The notes: generated by a model from the letters alone, not told the origin. Shown: positions 43,222 to 51,228, counted from the first letter of the stretch. The stretch: DNA of 64,000 nt from JAMXLO01 sp963818775 (GCA_963818775.1 CAWFUF010000024.1:310001-374000); one strand, 5' to 3'. Numbers and translations are program-made.

Positions 43222-44567
43222 TGCGGGTAGCACCCCCTCCCCACGCCCCCCTCCCGCAAGGGGAGGGGGAGCACGCACCTTCCTCCCCCACCCCTTGCGG
43301 GAGGGGGCCGGGGGGAGGGGGCGCAACCCGACGCGCGATCCTGCAAACCACCCTTCTGTCGCTGCCCTTCATCGCCCGCGCGCAGACCGCGCCACGTGTC
43401 ATAGTGATCGGCGGCGGTTTCGGCGGTGCCACGGCGGCCCGCTTCCTCCGCCGCGCCGACCCACATATCGACGTCGTGCTCCTTGAACCCAACGCCACCT
43501 TCATCGCCTGCCCATTCAGCAACGAAGTGATCATTGGCGAACGCGACATCGCCGCCCAGCGCTTCACCTACCAGGGCGTCACCGCCGCCGGCGTCCGCGT
43601 CATGCCGGCTGCCGCCACGGCCATCGACCCCACCCGCCGCAGCGTCACGTTCAGCGGCAACCAACTGAACTACGATCGCCTGATCCTCTCTCCCGGCATC
43701 GACATCGCCTGGGGCGCACTGCCCGGCTACGACGAAGCTGCCGCGGAGCGCATGCCGCACGCCTGGAAGGCCGGCGAGCAGACCCTGTTGCTGCGACGCC
43801 AGCTCGAGGCGATGCCGGATGGCGGCGTAGTGGTGATCTCGGCGCCGGCCAATCCGTATCGCTGTCCGCCCGGCCCGTATGAGCGCGCCAGCCTCATCGC
43901 GCATTACCTGAAGACCCACAAACCCCGCTCCAAGGTCATCCTCCTCGATGCCAAGGACATCTTCTCCAAGCAGAAGCTGTTCCAGGCGGCATGGCAGTCC
44001 CTCTATCCGGGCCTGCTGGAATGGGTATCGCTGTCGGACGGCGGCAAGGTCACGCGCGTCGATCCGGCGACCAACACGTTCGAGACCGATTTCGACTCGC
44101 ACAAGGCCGACGTCGCCAACGTCATCCCGCCGCAGCGTGCGGGCGCGATCGCGGCGGTCGCCGGCGTCGCGGACCGCACCGGCTGGTGCCCGATCGATCC
44201 CGCCACGTTCGAATCGAAGCTGCAGCCTGGCATCCACGTGATCGGCGATGCGGCCATCGCCGGCGCGATGCCGAAATCGGCGTTTGCCGCGAATGCCCAG
44301 GCGAAGGTCTGCGCCGAATTTGTAGCGCAGCTTCTCGCCGGCAGCACGCCGGCCGAGCCACGGCTGATAAACACCTGCTACAGCCTTGTGGCGCCTGGCA
44401 ACGCCATCTCTGTCGCCGGCGTGTATCGTCCGGTGAACGGCCAGCTTACCGATATCGCCGGTGCCGGCGGCGTCAGCCCGCTGGATGCGCCAGCCGGACA
44501 GCGCACACAGGAAGCCGCCTACGCCGATGCCTGGTTCAAGACGATCACCGCTGAGACGTTCGGCTGA
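43221..44567 (+). CDS. fccB: Flavocytochrome c sulfide dehydrogenase flavoprotein subunit (FccB-like)
   Basis: 448 residues from the ATG at 43221, which overlaps the cytochrome stop. FAD-binding PRVIVIGGGFGGATAARFL, the redox cysteines in NPYRCPPGPYERASLIAHY and RTGWCPID, and the C-terminal INTCYSLVAPGNAISVAGVYRP identify FccB. It oxidises sulfide to sulfur in the periplasm and passes electrons to the cytochrome. A Tat signal (ATRRAILQTTLLSLPF) follows an odd Pro/Gly-rich extension of about 35 residues encoded by two inverted family B repeats, so the start is uncertain in fact, though no downstream start keeps the signal. Confidence 0.88.
   Translation: MRVAPPPHAPLPQGEGEHAPSSPTPCGRGPGGGGATRRAILQTTLLSLPFIARAQTAPRVIVIGGGFGGATAARFLRRADPHIDVVLLEPNATFIACPFSNEVIIGERDIAAQRFTYQGVTAAGVRVMPAAATAIDPTRRSVTFSGNQLNYDRLILSPGIDIAWGALPGYDEAAAERMPHAWKAGEQTLLLRRQLEAMPDGGVVVISAPANPYRCPPGPYERASLIAHYLKTHKPRSKVILLDAKDIFSKQKLFQAAWQSLYPGLLEWVSLSDGGKVTRVDPATNTFETDFDSHKADVANVIPPQRAGAIAAVAGVADRTGWCPIDPATFESKLQPGIHVIGDAAIAGAMPKSAFAANAQAKVCAEFVAQLLAGSTPAEPRLINTCYSLVAPGNAISVAGVYRPVNGQLTDIAGAGGVSPLDAPAGQRTQEAAYADAWFKTITAETFG
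43231..43321. repeat. Two inverted GC-rich palindromes (family B) inside the fccB leader
   Basis: Copies at about 43231-43271 (CACCCCCTCCCCACGCCCCC...) and 43282-43321 (CCCCTTGCGGGAGGGGGCCG...) face each other. They fall after the only plausible ATG of fccB and before its Tat signal, and stay in frame. Related elements are at 2516-2556 and 28202-28242. Confidence 0.8.
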
Positions 44568-44970
44568 TGCGCTGGCATTGCTGTTGAGTGCCGCGATGCT
44601 TGCTGCCGCATCCGATGCGATCGACACGCCGCTGACAGCGCAGCCAGGCGATCCGGCGCGCGGCAGGCAGATCGTCGAGAACCGCTCGCTCAGCGCCTGC
44701 CTGCTGTGCCACTCCGGTCCGTTTCCCGCGCCGCACCAACAAGGCAATGTCGGGCCACCGCTGAATGGCGTGGGCTCGCGGCTCAGTGCGGGGCAGATCC
44801 GCCTGCGGCTGGTCGATGCCAGAAAGCTGGACCCGGATACGGTGATGCCGCCCTATCATGTGGTCGACGGGCTGAACCGGGTGGGACATGCATGGCAGGA
44901 TCGGCCGGCACTGAGCGCGCAGCAGATCGAGGATGTGGTGGCGTTTCTCACCACTCTGCGCACGCCATGA
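44527..44970 (+). CDS. soxX: Sulfur-oxidation cytochrome c SoxX
   Basis: 147 residues if started at the ATG at 44527, inside fccB; that start gives a good signal peptide (RRSPLRRSADALALLLSAAMLAAA). A TTG at 44578 is an alternative. Heme motif Cys58-Leu-Leu-Cys61-His62 and Met107 (DTVMPPYHVVDGLNRV) with GNVGPPLNGVGSRLSAGQIRLRLVDARKL are SoxX hallmarks. With SoxA it attaches thiosulfate or sulfide oxidatively to the SoxY cysteine. It overlaps soxY by four bases. Confidence 0.9.
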   Translation: MPGSRRSPLRRSADALALLLSAAMLAAASDAIDTPLTAQPGDPARGRQIVENRSLSACLLCHSGPFPAPHQQGNVGPPLNGVGSRLSAGQIRLRLVDARKLDPDTVMPPYHVVDGLNRVGHAWQDRPALSAQQIEDVVAFLTTLRTP

Positions 44971-45401
44971 TGCGCCGCCGCTTCCTGGTGCTGGCCGGCA
45001 GCGGCCTCATCGTGCCGCTCGCGCCGATCCATCCGGCGCACGCCACGCCGGCGCAGGTGGCCGCGCTGATCGCGCAACTTGTCGGCGACGCGGACATCCA
45101 TGACGCGCGGGTAAAGCTCGATCTGCCGGTGATGGTGGAGAACGGCAATTCCGTCGGCATGACGGTGAGCGTCGACGCGCCGATGGGCGGCGTTCGCAGC
45201 ATCGACGTGTTCGCCGAGGGCAATCCGCTGCCGCACGTGCTGCGCGTGCGGTTCGGTCCCCACGCCGGTGCGCCGCGTTTCACCACGCGCATCCGGCTCG
45301 CCACGTCGCAGACGGTGATCGCCGTCGCCAAGCTGTCCGACGGAAGCTGCTGGCGTGACAGCGTCGATCTGCTGGTCACGCTCGCCGCGTGCATTGATTG
45401 A
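44967..45401 (+). CDS. soxY: Sulfur carrier protein SoxY, atypical C-terminus
   Basis: 144 residues with a twin-arginine-type leader (MMRRRFLVLAGSG). The immunoglobulin-like body (VKLDLPVMVENGNSVGMTVSVDAPM, VDVFAEGNPLPHVLRVRFGPHAG, FTTRIRLATSQTVIAVAKLSDG) is SoxY. The C-terminal swinging arm normally ends GGCGG; here the last residues are LAACID, so Cys142 is third from the end and the flanking glycines are gone. A second Cys lies at about residue 129 (DGSCW). It would carry the sulfur substrate as SoxYZ. Seven bases before soxZ. Confidence 0.88.
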   Translation: MMRRRFLVLAGSGLIVPLAPIHPAHATPAQVAALIAQLVGDADIHDARVKLDLPVMVENGNSVGMTVSVDAPMGGVRSIDVFAEGNPLPHVLRVRFGPHAGAPRFTTRIRLATSQTVIAVAKLSDGSCWRDSVDLLVTLAACID

Positions 45402-45408
45402 GGGTGCG

Positions 45409-45729
45409 ATGGTTCGGGTGCTGATCAACGTGCCGAAGCAGGTGAAGCGGGGCGAGCCGTTCGACGTGAAGCTGCTGATCTCGCATCCGATGGAGAGTGG
45501 TCAGCGGCACGACGACATGGGCCAGCCAATTCCACGCGACATCATCAACAGCTTCGTCTGCACCTACAATGGCGAGGACGTGCTGCGCGCCGACCTGTTC
45601 CCCGCGATCGCCGCCAATCCGTTCCTGTCGTTCGCGGTGACGGCGCAGGAGAGCGGCACGCTCGCGATGACCTTCACCGACGACCACGGCGTAGTACAGA
45701 CGGAGACGGTGAGCGTCACCGTCGAATGA
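45409..45729 (+). CDS. soxZ: Sulfur-oxidation protein SoxZ
   Basis: 106 residues. VLINVPKQVKRGEPFDVKLLISHPMESGQRHDDMGQPIPRDIINSFVCTYNGEDVLRADLFPAIAANPFLSFAV is a full match to SoxZ, which forms the SoxYZ heterodimer and is exported by piggyback on SoxY's leader; no signal is present. Start at the ATG at 45409, seven bases after the soxY stop. Confidence 0.92.
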   Translation: MVRVLINVPKQVKRGEPFDVKLLISHPMESGQRHDDMGQPIPRDIINSFVCTYNGEDVLRADLFPAIAANPFLSFAVTAQESGTLAMTFTDDHGVVQTETVSVTVE

Positions 45730-45971
45730 AGCGACATCGGGTCGTCGAGCTTTCCTCATCGAGCGGTGGACCAATCAATCGGTCAAGATCCAACTGCCGA
45801 TGTCGAGTGCGGCCGCGCGCGGTGTAACATCTCCGAACGGTTCGGCTGGAGACTGCAGCGCTTTGCCACCTGGTCGAGCAGTACGAAGTTGCAGCGGTGG
45901 AGAGGGAAGCGCGCCCCACCCCTGCAGGCCGTTTCGCTGATTCTCGGGCGACTGCACGTGGAGGCGTGGCC

Positions 45972-46811
45972 GTGGGCTTGATCTTGATTGCCAGGGATGC
46001 CGCCTGGCAAGCCGACTTATGGATGTTCCACCTTGTTAATGGGTGGAGCGGAAATTGGGTACTGGATTGGGGCGCAATATATGCCTCGAAAACATATCTG
46101 TTGAACGGCGCCATTATTATGGCTGCCTACTGGTGGGTCTGGTTCCTGCCAGGACCCGATCAGGACCGCCGAACGAAGATAATATCGGCCCTGATCGCGG
46201 CCATCATTACCTTGATCGTAGCCCGTGCCCTGGCATCAGTTCTGCCATTTCGCCTGCGGCCACTTTCCGCTCCGGGAATCGGCTATCACGGCCCGAACCT
46301 GCCATCCGGGCAGAACATTACGGGATTCGAGGACTGGAGTTCGTTCCCTAGTGACCAGGCGGCACTGTTCTTCGCGTTGGCTGTGGGTTTGTGGCGTTGT
46401 TCCCGCCCACTGGGCGCCATCGCCATCCTCATCGCGACAATAGGTGTTTGCGCTGTCCGAGTTTATTTAGGGATACACTATCCGTCCGATGTGATCGCGG
46501 GTGCCGCGATCGGCGTGCTTTGCGTCTACGCGACGGGGCACATCGCGAGTGGTAGGCCGGCGCGAATTGTCTTGGCATTTGAACGGGATTTCCCACCGGC
46601 GTTCTATGCTGCGATGTTCCTGATCACATTCGAGATCGGTTCACTCTTCGATGACGTTCGCGAATTCATGCATGGGGTTCTGGTGGCTCTGCGAGCTTCT
46701 GGAATGCATGCCCTGAACCTGATGGGAGTTCTCGCCATGGGAGTGGGAGCCATGGCCGCAATCTCTCTGGCGGTTGGGTTGATTGTCAGGTCGCGCAGGG
46801 GCCATGCTTAG
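45972..46811 (+). CDS. PAP2-type phosphatase-like membrane protein with altered motif 2
   Basis: 279 residues from a GTG at 45972 with GGAGG at 45960-45964; other upstream starts are possible. Five to six hydrophobic helices. Motif 1 region FRLRPLSAP, motif 2 SFPSDQAALFF, motif 3 RVYLGIHYPSDVIAG. Motif 2 normally reads PSxH; here Gln129 (CAG at 46356) takes the place of the His that protonates the leaving group, so phosphatase activity may be weak. An extra C-terminal domain of about 80 residues has two more helices. Codon and base use look less GC-rich than those of the sox genes on both sides. Confidence 0.82.
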   Translation: MGLILIARDAAWQADLWMFHLVNGWSGNWVLDWGAIYASKTYLLNGAIIMAAYWWVWFLPGPDQDRRTKIISALIAAIITLIVARALASVLPFRLRPLSAPGIGYHGPNLPSGQNITGFEDWSSFPSDQAALFFALAVGLWRCSRPLGAIAILIATIGVCAVRVYLGIHYPSDVIAGAAIGVLCVYATGHIASGRPARIVLAFERDFPPAFYAAMFLITFEIGSLFDDVREFMHGVLVALRASGMHALNLMGVLAMGVGAMAAISLAVGLIVRSRRGHA

Positions 46812-46814
46812 GCA

Positions 46815-47549
46815 ATGGTCGACCGTGAAGAGCAGGCAAGAAGCCGTATGTGGCGACGGGTGGCGCGTGCGCTGTTGTCGGCTCGCGCTCGCCGTCGCCT
46901 CCACATGTGGTTTGGCGATCTTTGGGTTTCCTACTACAAGGATCGTTCCTATCTTGAGCGAGAGTTGCTTCCCGCTGTCGGGCGCCGTGGCGGCAAAGCG
47001 CTATTCGTCGGTTGTCGCAAGTATACGAGACGCTACCCTGCACTGATAGCCGCGCACGGCGCGGAATGCTGGACCATCGATGTCGATGCGACTGCTGCAC
47101 GTTGGGGCGCTCCTCAACGTCATGTGACCGGCGACATCTGCAACGCGCTCAATGTTTGGCCCCCCTCGTCGTTCGACACCATCATCCTCAACGGAGTCTT
47201 CGGCTTCGGGCTCAACGGTGTGCGGGAGCAGGACGAGGCGCTGCGAGTGTGCCGCCTCCTTCTGACTGAGAACGGCTGGTTGGTCCTGGGTTGGAATTTA
47301 GACCGATCCGTCGATCCGTCAGACTTGCCGACTTTGCGAGGCCACTTCCGGTCCTCATCGTTTCCAGGCTTGGCCCAGCGCCAGGTGTTCAACAGATCGA
47401 CGCACGTATTCGGCACTTTCAAGACTGCCCTTCCCGGCGCTGGATTGTCGCAGCAGAGGCCTCCGCCGATCGCCAAACTGCATGTCTTGCTCAACAGAGG
47501 ATGGCGGGAAGTCGACTGCCGGCCTTCGGTCCCGGATCAAGTCGAATGA
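46815..47549 (+). CDS. Class I SAM-dependent methyltransferase-like protein
   Basis: 244 residues. After a basic N-terminus (RMWRRVARALLSARARRRLH) there is a Rossmann-like core: GKALFVGCRKYTRRYPALI for motif I, CWTIDVDATAARWGA for the acidic loop, VTGDICNALNVWPPSSFDTIILNGVFGFGLNG for motif IV, and LLLTENGWLVLGWNLD for motif V. The glycine motif is divergent, so substrate and activity are open. Three bases after the PAP2-like gene, and its stop overlaps the soxA start (ATGA), so it is translationally coupled to soxA. Confidence 0.75.
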   Translation: MVDREEQARSRMWRRVARALLSARARRRLHMWFGDLWVSYYKDRSYLERELLPAVGRRGGKALFVGCRKYTRRYPALIAAHGAECWTIDVDATAARWGAPQRHVTGDICNALNVWPPSSFDTIILNGVFGFGLNGVREQDEALRVCRLLLTENGWLVLGWNLDRSVDPSDLPTLRGHFRSSSFPGLAQRQVFNRSTHVFGTFKTALPGAGLSQQRPPPIAKLHVLLNRGWREVDCRPSVPDQVE

Positions 47550-48292
47550 TCTGGCGGCTCGCTCTCGCCAGCCTGGTGGTGCTTGCCGCGGCAGAGAAGC
47601 GTTCTGGCTATCAGGACGCCAGCCCGGAAACCCGCGCCATGCAGGACGATGATGCGAGCAACCCGGGCTTCCTCTGGGTGAAGCAGGGCGAAGCGCTGTG
47701 GTCGCAGCCCACCGGCAGCGCCGGGCGCAGTTGCGCCGATTGCCATGGCGCCGCGCCGACCTCGATGCGCGGCGTGGCGGCACGCTATCCGGTGGTGGAC
47801 GCGCAGCTTGGCCGGCCGATTACCTTGGAACAGCGGATTGAGCAGTGCCGCGTCGAACGCCAGGGAACGGCGCCGGCCGAATTGGACAGCGATGCTCTGC
47901 TGGGCCTTACCGCGTATGTCGGACTGCAGTCGCGCGGGATCCCGATGCAGGTCAGCGTTGATGGTCCGGCACGGCCGTTCTACGAAGCAGGCAGGGCGTT
48001 GTTCGCCACGCGGCAGGGCCAGTTCAACCTCTCCTGCGCGCAGTGCCACGACGATCGTGCGGGGGAGCGGCTGGGTGGCAATGTCATTCCCCAGGGGCAT
48101 CCCAACGGCTATCCGGAATACCGCCTGGAATGGCAGAGTATGGGTTCGCTCGATCGCCGCATCCGCGACTGCATGGTCGGTGTCCGCGCCGAACCGTTAA
48201 CAGCCGATGCATTGGACCTCGCCGAACTGGAGCTGTTCCTTGGTGCGCGGGCGAATGGGCTGAAAGTGGAGACGCCGGCGGTGCGGCCCTAA
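47546..48292 (+). CDS. soxA: Diheme cytochrome c SoxA
   Basis: 248 residues with a short signal peptide. KRSGYQDASPETRAMQDDDASNPGFLWV is the SoxA start. Heme 1: Cys63-x-x-Cys66-His67; heme 2: Cys164-x-x-Cys167-His168; Cys101 (RIEQCR) is placed to ligate heme 1 and Cys209 (RIRDCMVGVRAEP) is the catalytic, persulfide-bearing cysteine. Ends VETPAVRP, as in the family. It works with SoxX as the c-type thiosulfate/sulfide dehydrogenase that loads SoxYZ. Separated from soxXYZ by about 1.8 kb holding two foreign-looking genes. Confidence 0.94.
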   Translation: MIWRLALASLVVLAAAEKRSGYQDASPETRAMQDDDASNPGFLWVKQGEALWSQPTGSAGRSCADCHGAAPTSMRGVAARYPVVDAQLGRPITLEQRIEQCRVERQGTAPAELDSDALLGLTAYVGLQSRGIPMQVSVDGPARPFYEAGRALFATRQGQFNLSCAQCHDDRAGERLGGNVIPQGHPNGYPEYRLEWQSMGSLDRRIRDCMVGVRAEPLTADALDLAELELFLGARANGLKVETPAVRP

Positions 48293-48296
48293 CGGA

Positions 48297-48587
48297 TCAG
48301 CGGACGAACGAAGTCGTCGTGTCCCAGGTCCACACCGCGATGCCACTCGCGGCGGTGGCCGCCACCGACAGGCCGCAGAACAACGCCGCGGTGCCGAGTG
48401 GTGTCGCAGCGCCGGTGGCGAGCACGGCCAGATAGCCGATCATCGCTCCGCCGGCACAGGATGCGACCGCCGCCTCGGCGAAGCCCGCTGGTTGCACGCC
48501 GACCACCAGCGTTGATTGCGCGGCAGCAGGAGCGGCGAACAGAGGGCCGGCTAGCAGCAGAAGCGTGGCGATGCATCGTGTGCGCAT
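48297..48587 (-). CDS. Small exported or membrane hypothetical protein
   Basis: 96 residues. Signal peptide MRTRCIATLLLLAGPLFAAPAAAQ, then two hydrophobic stretches (residues 38-60 and 65-85) with Gly/Ala-rich helices and a cysteine in each (VASCAGG, LFCGL). It ends WTWDTTTSFVR. No known family. It converges on soxA with four bases between stops. Confidence 0.6.
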   Translation of the reverse strand: MRTRCIATLLLLAGPLFAAPAAAQSTLVVGVQPAGFAEAAVASCAGGAMIGYLAVLATGAATPLGTAALFCGLSVAATAASGIAVWTWDTTTSFVR

Positions 48588-48715
48588 GGCGCAGGATACC
48601 CGATCGCCCGTCAGAATGAAACCGAATCAGCGATCACTTGCTGGACCACGCGGATTTGCCGCTGCCCAACGGCACTGACATGCTCCAGCCGCTGCATGAC
48701 GCAAAGGAGCGAGCG

Positions 48716-49729
48716 ATGAAATTCGGCCTGATCATCCGCGGTCAGTATCCGCAGGGCGACGACATGCAGCTTCGCCTGCGCGAGGACCTCGAGGCGGCCA
48801 AGCTGGCAGAGGAGCTTGGCTACGACCTCGTCGCCAAGGGCTCGCACTACAGCTCGCATCCGTTCCAGTACATCCAGCAAATCCCGTACCTCTGTCAGGT
48901 TGCGCTGGTCGCGCCGAAGCTGCGGTTGGTCCCCGGCGTTGTGCTGCTGCCGCTGCACAGCCCGCTGCACGTCGCCGAGGAGCTGGCCTCGCTGGACGTG
49001 ATGTCGGGCGGCAAGCTCGTGTTCGGTGCCGGCATCGGCTATCGCGAGGTGGAGTTCCGCGCCTTCGGCACCACGCTGAAGCAGGCCGGCCGCCGCTTCG
49101 AGGAATGCCTGACCGCGGTGAAGCGGCTATGGACCGAAGACTTCGTCACCATGCAGGCGTCGTATTTCGCGCTGGAGAACGCGAACTGCACCGTGCTGCC
49201 GGTGCAGAAGCCGATGCCGCCGGTGTGGATCGGCGCCAACATCGATGTCGGCATCCGGCGCGCAGCGCGCATGGCGGATGCGTGGTTCGTCAACCCGCAC
49301 AACAAGCTGGCGACGATCGCGCAGCAGATGGAGGTGTACAAACGCGAACTCGATGCCTGCGGCAAACCGTTCCCGACCGAGTTCCCGATGGCGCGCGAGG
49401 TGTTCATCGCCCGCACCCGTTCCGAGGCGATCGAACGCGCGCGGCCTTCGCTCGAAGTGAAGTACAAGGCGTATCGCGACTGGGGTCAGGACAAGGTGAT
49501 GCCCTCGTCCGATCACTTCGATCTTGACTTCGACGACCTGGTGGACGACCGGTTCCTGATCGGCTCGCCGGCCGAGGTGACCGAACAGATTCTCGACCTG
49601 CGCCGCCGCTTTGGTGTGACGACACTGATCGCCGGCGTGCACTGGGTCGGCATGCCGAAGAGTCTCGCACTGGAGCAGATGCAGTTGCTGGCCGAGGAAG
49701 TGTTCCCGGCAGTGCGCCAGGCGACATAA
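48716..49729 (+). CDS. LLM-class flavin-dependent oxidoreductase
   Basis: 337 residues from the ATG at 48716 with AAGGAG at 48703-48708. Seen: MKFGLIIRGQYPQGDD, LRLVPGVVLLPLHSPLHVAEELASLDVMSGGKLVFGAGIGYREVEFRAFG and PPVWIGANIDVGIRRAARMADAWFVNPH, standard luciferase-family signatures. Downstream are a substrate-binding protein and an ABC importer, so this could act on an imported compound. Substrate unknown. Confidence 0.9.
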   Translation: MKFGLIIRGQYPQGDDMQLRLREDLEAAKLAEELGYDLVAKGSHYSSHPFQYIQQIPYLCQVALVAPKLRLVPGVVLLPLHSPLHVAEELASLDVMSGGKLVFGAGIGYREVEFRAFGTTLKQAGRRFEECLTAVKRLWTEDFVTMQASYFALENANCTVLPVQKPMPPVWIGANIDVGIRRAARMADAWFVNPHNKLATIAQQMEVYKRELDACGKPFPTEFPMAREVFIARTRSEAIERARPSLEVKYKAYRDWGQDKVMPSSDHFDLDFDDLVDDRFLIGSPAEVTEQILDLRRRFGVTTLIAGVHWVGMPKSLALEQMQLLAEEVFPAVRQAT

Positions 49730-49750
49730 GCAAGCGCCGCCCCACCACCC

Positions 49751-49849
49751 TGTCATTGCGAGAAGCGCAGCGACGAAGCAATCTTGGTCAGGTTTGTGCG
49801 CGCATTGCATGACCGAGATTGCGTCGTTGCGACGCTCCTCGCAATGACA
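49751..49849. repeat. Dispersed long palindrome (family A), copy 4
   Basis: Left arm from 49751 (TGTCATTGCGAGAAGCGCAG...) and right arm 49815-49849 are inverted copies with several mismatches, around a loop. Situated between the LLM gene and the binding-protein gene. Confidence 0.8.
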
Positions 49850-49878
49850 AGGGCTTGCATTCAACTGGAGGAAACCGG

Positions 49879-51126
49879 GTGAAATCGACATATCGTGCCG
49901 CGCTCGCGGCCCTGCTGCTGGGCAGCGCACTGCCTGCAGCGCGCGCTGCGCAGCCGCTGGTTATCGGCTTCGACATCGAACTCACCGGTGGCCTCGCACC
50001 AAACGGCAAGGCGGCGTTGCTGGCGATGCAGATCTGGGCCGAAGAGACGAATGCCAAGGGAGGTCTGCTTGGTCGTCCGGTTAAGTTGCTGTACTACGAC
50101 GACCAGAGCAATCCATCGACCGTGCCAGGCATCATCACCAAGCTGCTCGAGGTCGACCATGTCGACATTCTGATCGGTGGCAACGGAACCAACATGCTCG
50201 CGCCGGCGATGCCGGTGATCATGCAGCGCAACCTGACACTACTCGGGCTGTTCGGACTGGATGTGAACAGCGAGTTCCACTACCCGAAGTACTTCTCGAT
50301 CATCCCAGCCGGCGGACCGACGCCGAAGGAGGCGTTCTCGCAGGGCTTCTTCGCCGTCGCGGCGACGCTCGATCCGAAGCCCACCACGATTGCGCTGGTC
50401 GGCGCCGATGCGGAATTCTCCAAGAACGCGGTGGATGGAGCGCGAGCGCAGGCCAAGCGGGCCGGCTACAAGATCGTTTACGATCAGACCTATCCCCCGA
50501 CCACCGCGGACTATACGCCGATCGTGCGCGCCATCCAGGCGACCAATCCGGACCTGGTGTTTGTCGGCTCCTATCCGCCCGATACGGTTGGCATGGTGCG
50601 CGCCGCCAGCGAGGCAGGATTGAAGGCCAAGCTGTTCGGCGGCGGCATGGTCGGGCTGCAGGCGACCGCGATCAAGGCGCAGCTCGGCCCGCTGCTCAAC
50701 GGCATCGTCGATTACGACTTCTGGCTGCCGGTTGGTGACTTCGCATCCCCGGATGCACTGGCGTTCCTGAAGAAGTACCAGGAGAAGGCGGCCGGCGCGG
50801 GAGTGGATCTGTTGGGCTTCTACCTGCCGCCGTTTGCTTACGCCGACATGCAGGTGCTGGGGCAGGCGATCGAGGGAGCGAACAGCCTGGATCAGGACAA
50901 GCTCGCGGACTATCTGCGCACGCACACCTTCCACACCATCGTTGGCGACATCGCGTTCGGCCCCAACGGCGAGTGGACGAAGCCGCGTGTGCTGGAGGTG
51001 CAGTTCCAGGGCGTCGCGGGACATGATGTCGATCAGTTCAGGGATCCGAAGAAGGAGGTGATCCTGTGGCCGGGCGAGTACAAATCCGGTGTCCTGCGGT
51101 CTCCGTACGGCGAAGCGAAGCAATGA
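49879..51126 (+). CDS. Branched-chain-amino-acid-type ABC substrate-binding protein
   Basis: 415 residues from a GTG at 49879 with GGAGG nearby. Signal peptide VKSTYRAALAALLLGSALPAARA. VIGFDIELTGGLAPNGKAALLAMQIWAEETNAKGGLLGRPVKLLYYDDQSNPSTVPG is the LivJ/type-1 periplasmic-binding fold. DILIGGNGTNMLAPAMPVI and TIALVGADAEFSKNAVDGARAQAKRAGYKIVYDQTYPPTTADYTPIVRAI follow. No LivHMGF partner genes are adjacent, so it is an orphan receptor here. Ligand unknown; such proteins also bind aromatic acids. Confidence 0.9.
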   Translation: MKSTYRAALAALLLGSALPAARAAQPLVIGFDIELTGGLAPNGKAALLAMQIWAEETNAKGGLLGRPVKLLYYDDQSNPSTVPGIITKLLEVDHVDILIGGNGTNMLAPAMPVIMQRNLTLLGLFGLDVNSEFHYPKYFSIIPAGGPTPKEAFSQGFFAVAATLDPKPTTIALVGADAEFSKNAVDGARAQAKRAGYKIVYDQTYPPTTADYTPIVRAIQATNPDLVFVGSYPPDTVGMVRAASEAGLKAKLFGGGMVGLQATAIKAQLGPLLNGIVDYDFWLPVGDFASPDALAFLKKYQEKAAGAGVDLLGFYLPPFAYADMQVLGQAIEGANSLDQDKLADYLRTHTFHTIVGDIAFGPNGEWTKPRVLEVQFQGVAGHDVDQFRDPKKEVILWPGEYKSGVLRSPYGEAKQ

Positions 51127-51228
51127 CCTCGTGCCGCCGCGCGGCTGATTGACGCGGCCCGGACGCCGGCCGAACATCCACCTGAACGAAGCGTCGACAA
51201 CAAAGGTACGCCGCCAAGGGGGCCGTCC

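Noticed and set aside
42816..44747. A 643-codon antisense open frame across fccB
   Set aside because: Opposite strand to clear fccA, fccB and soxX genes; no recognisable domain.
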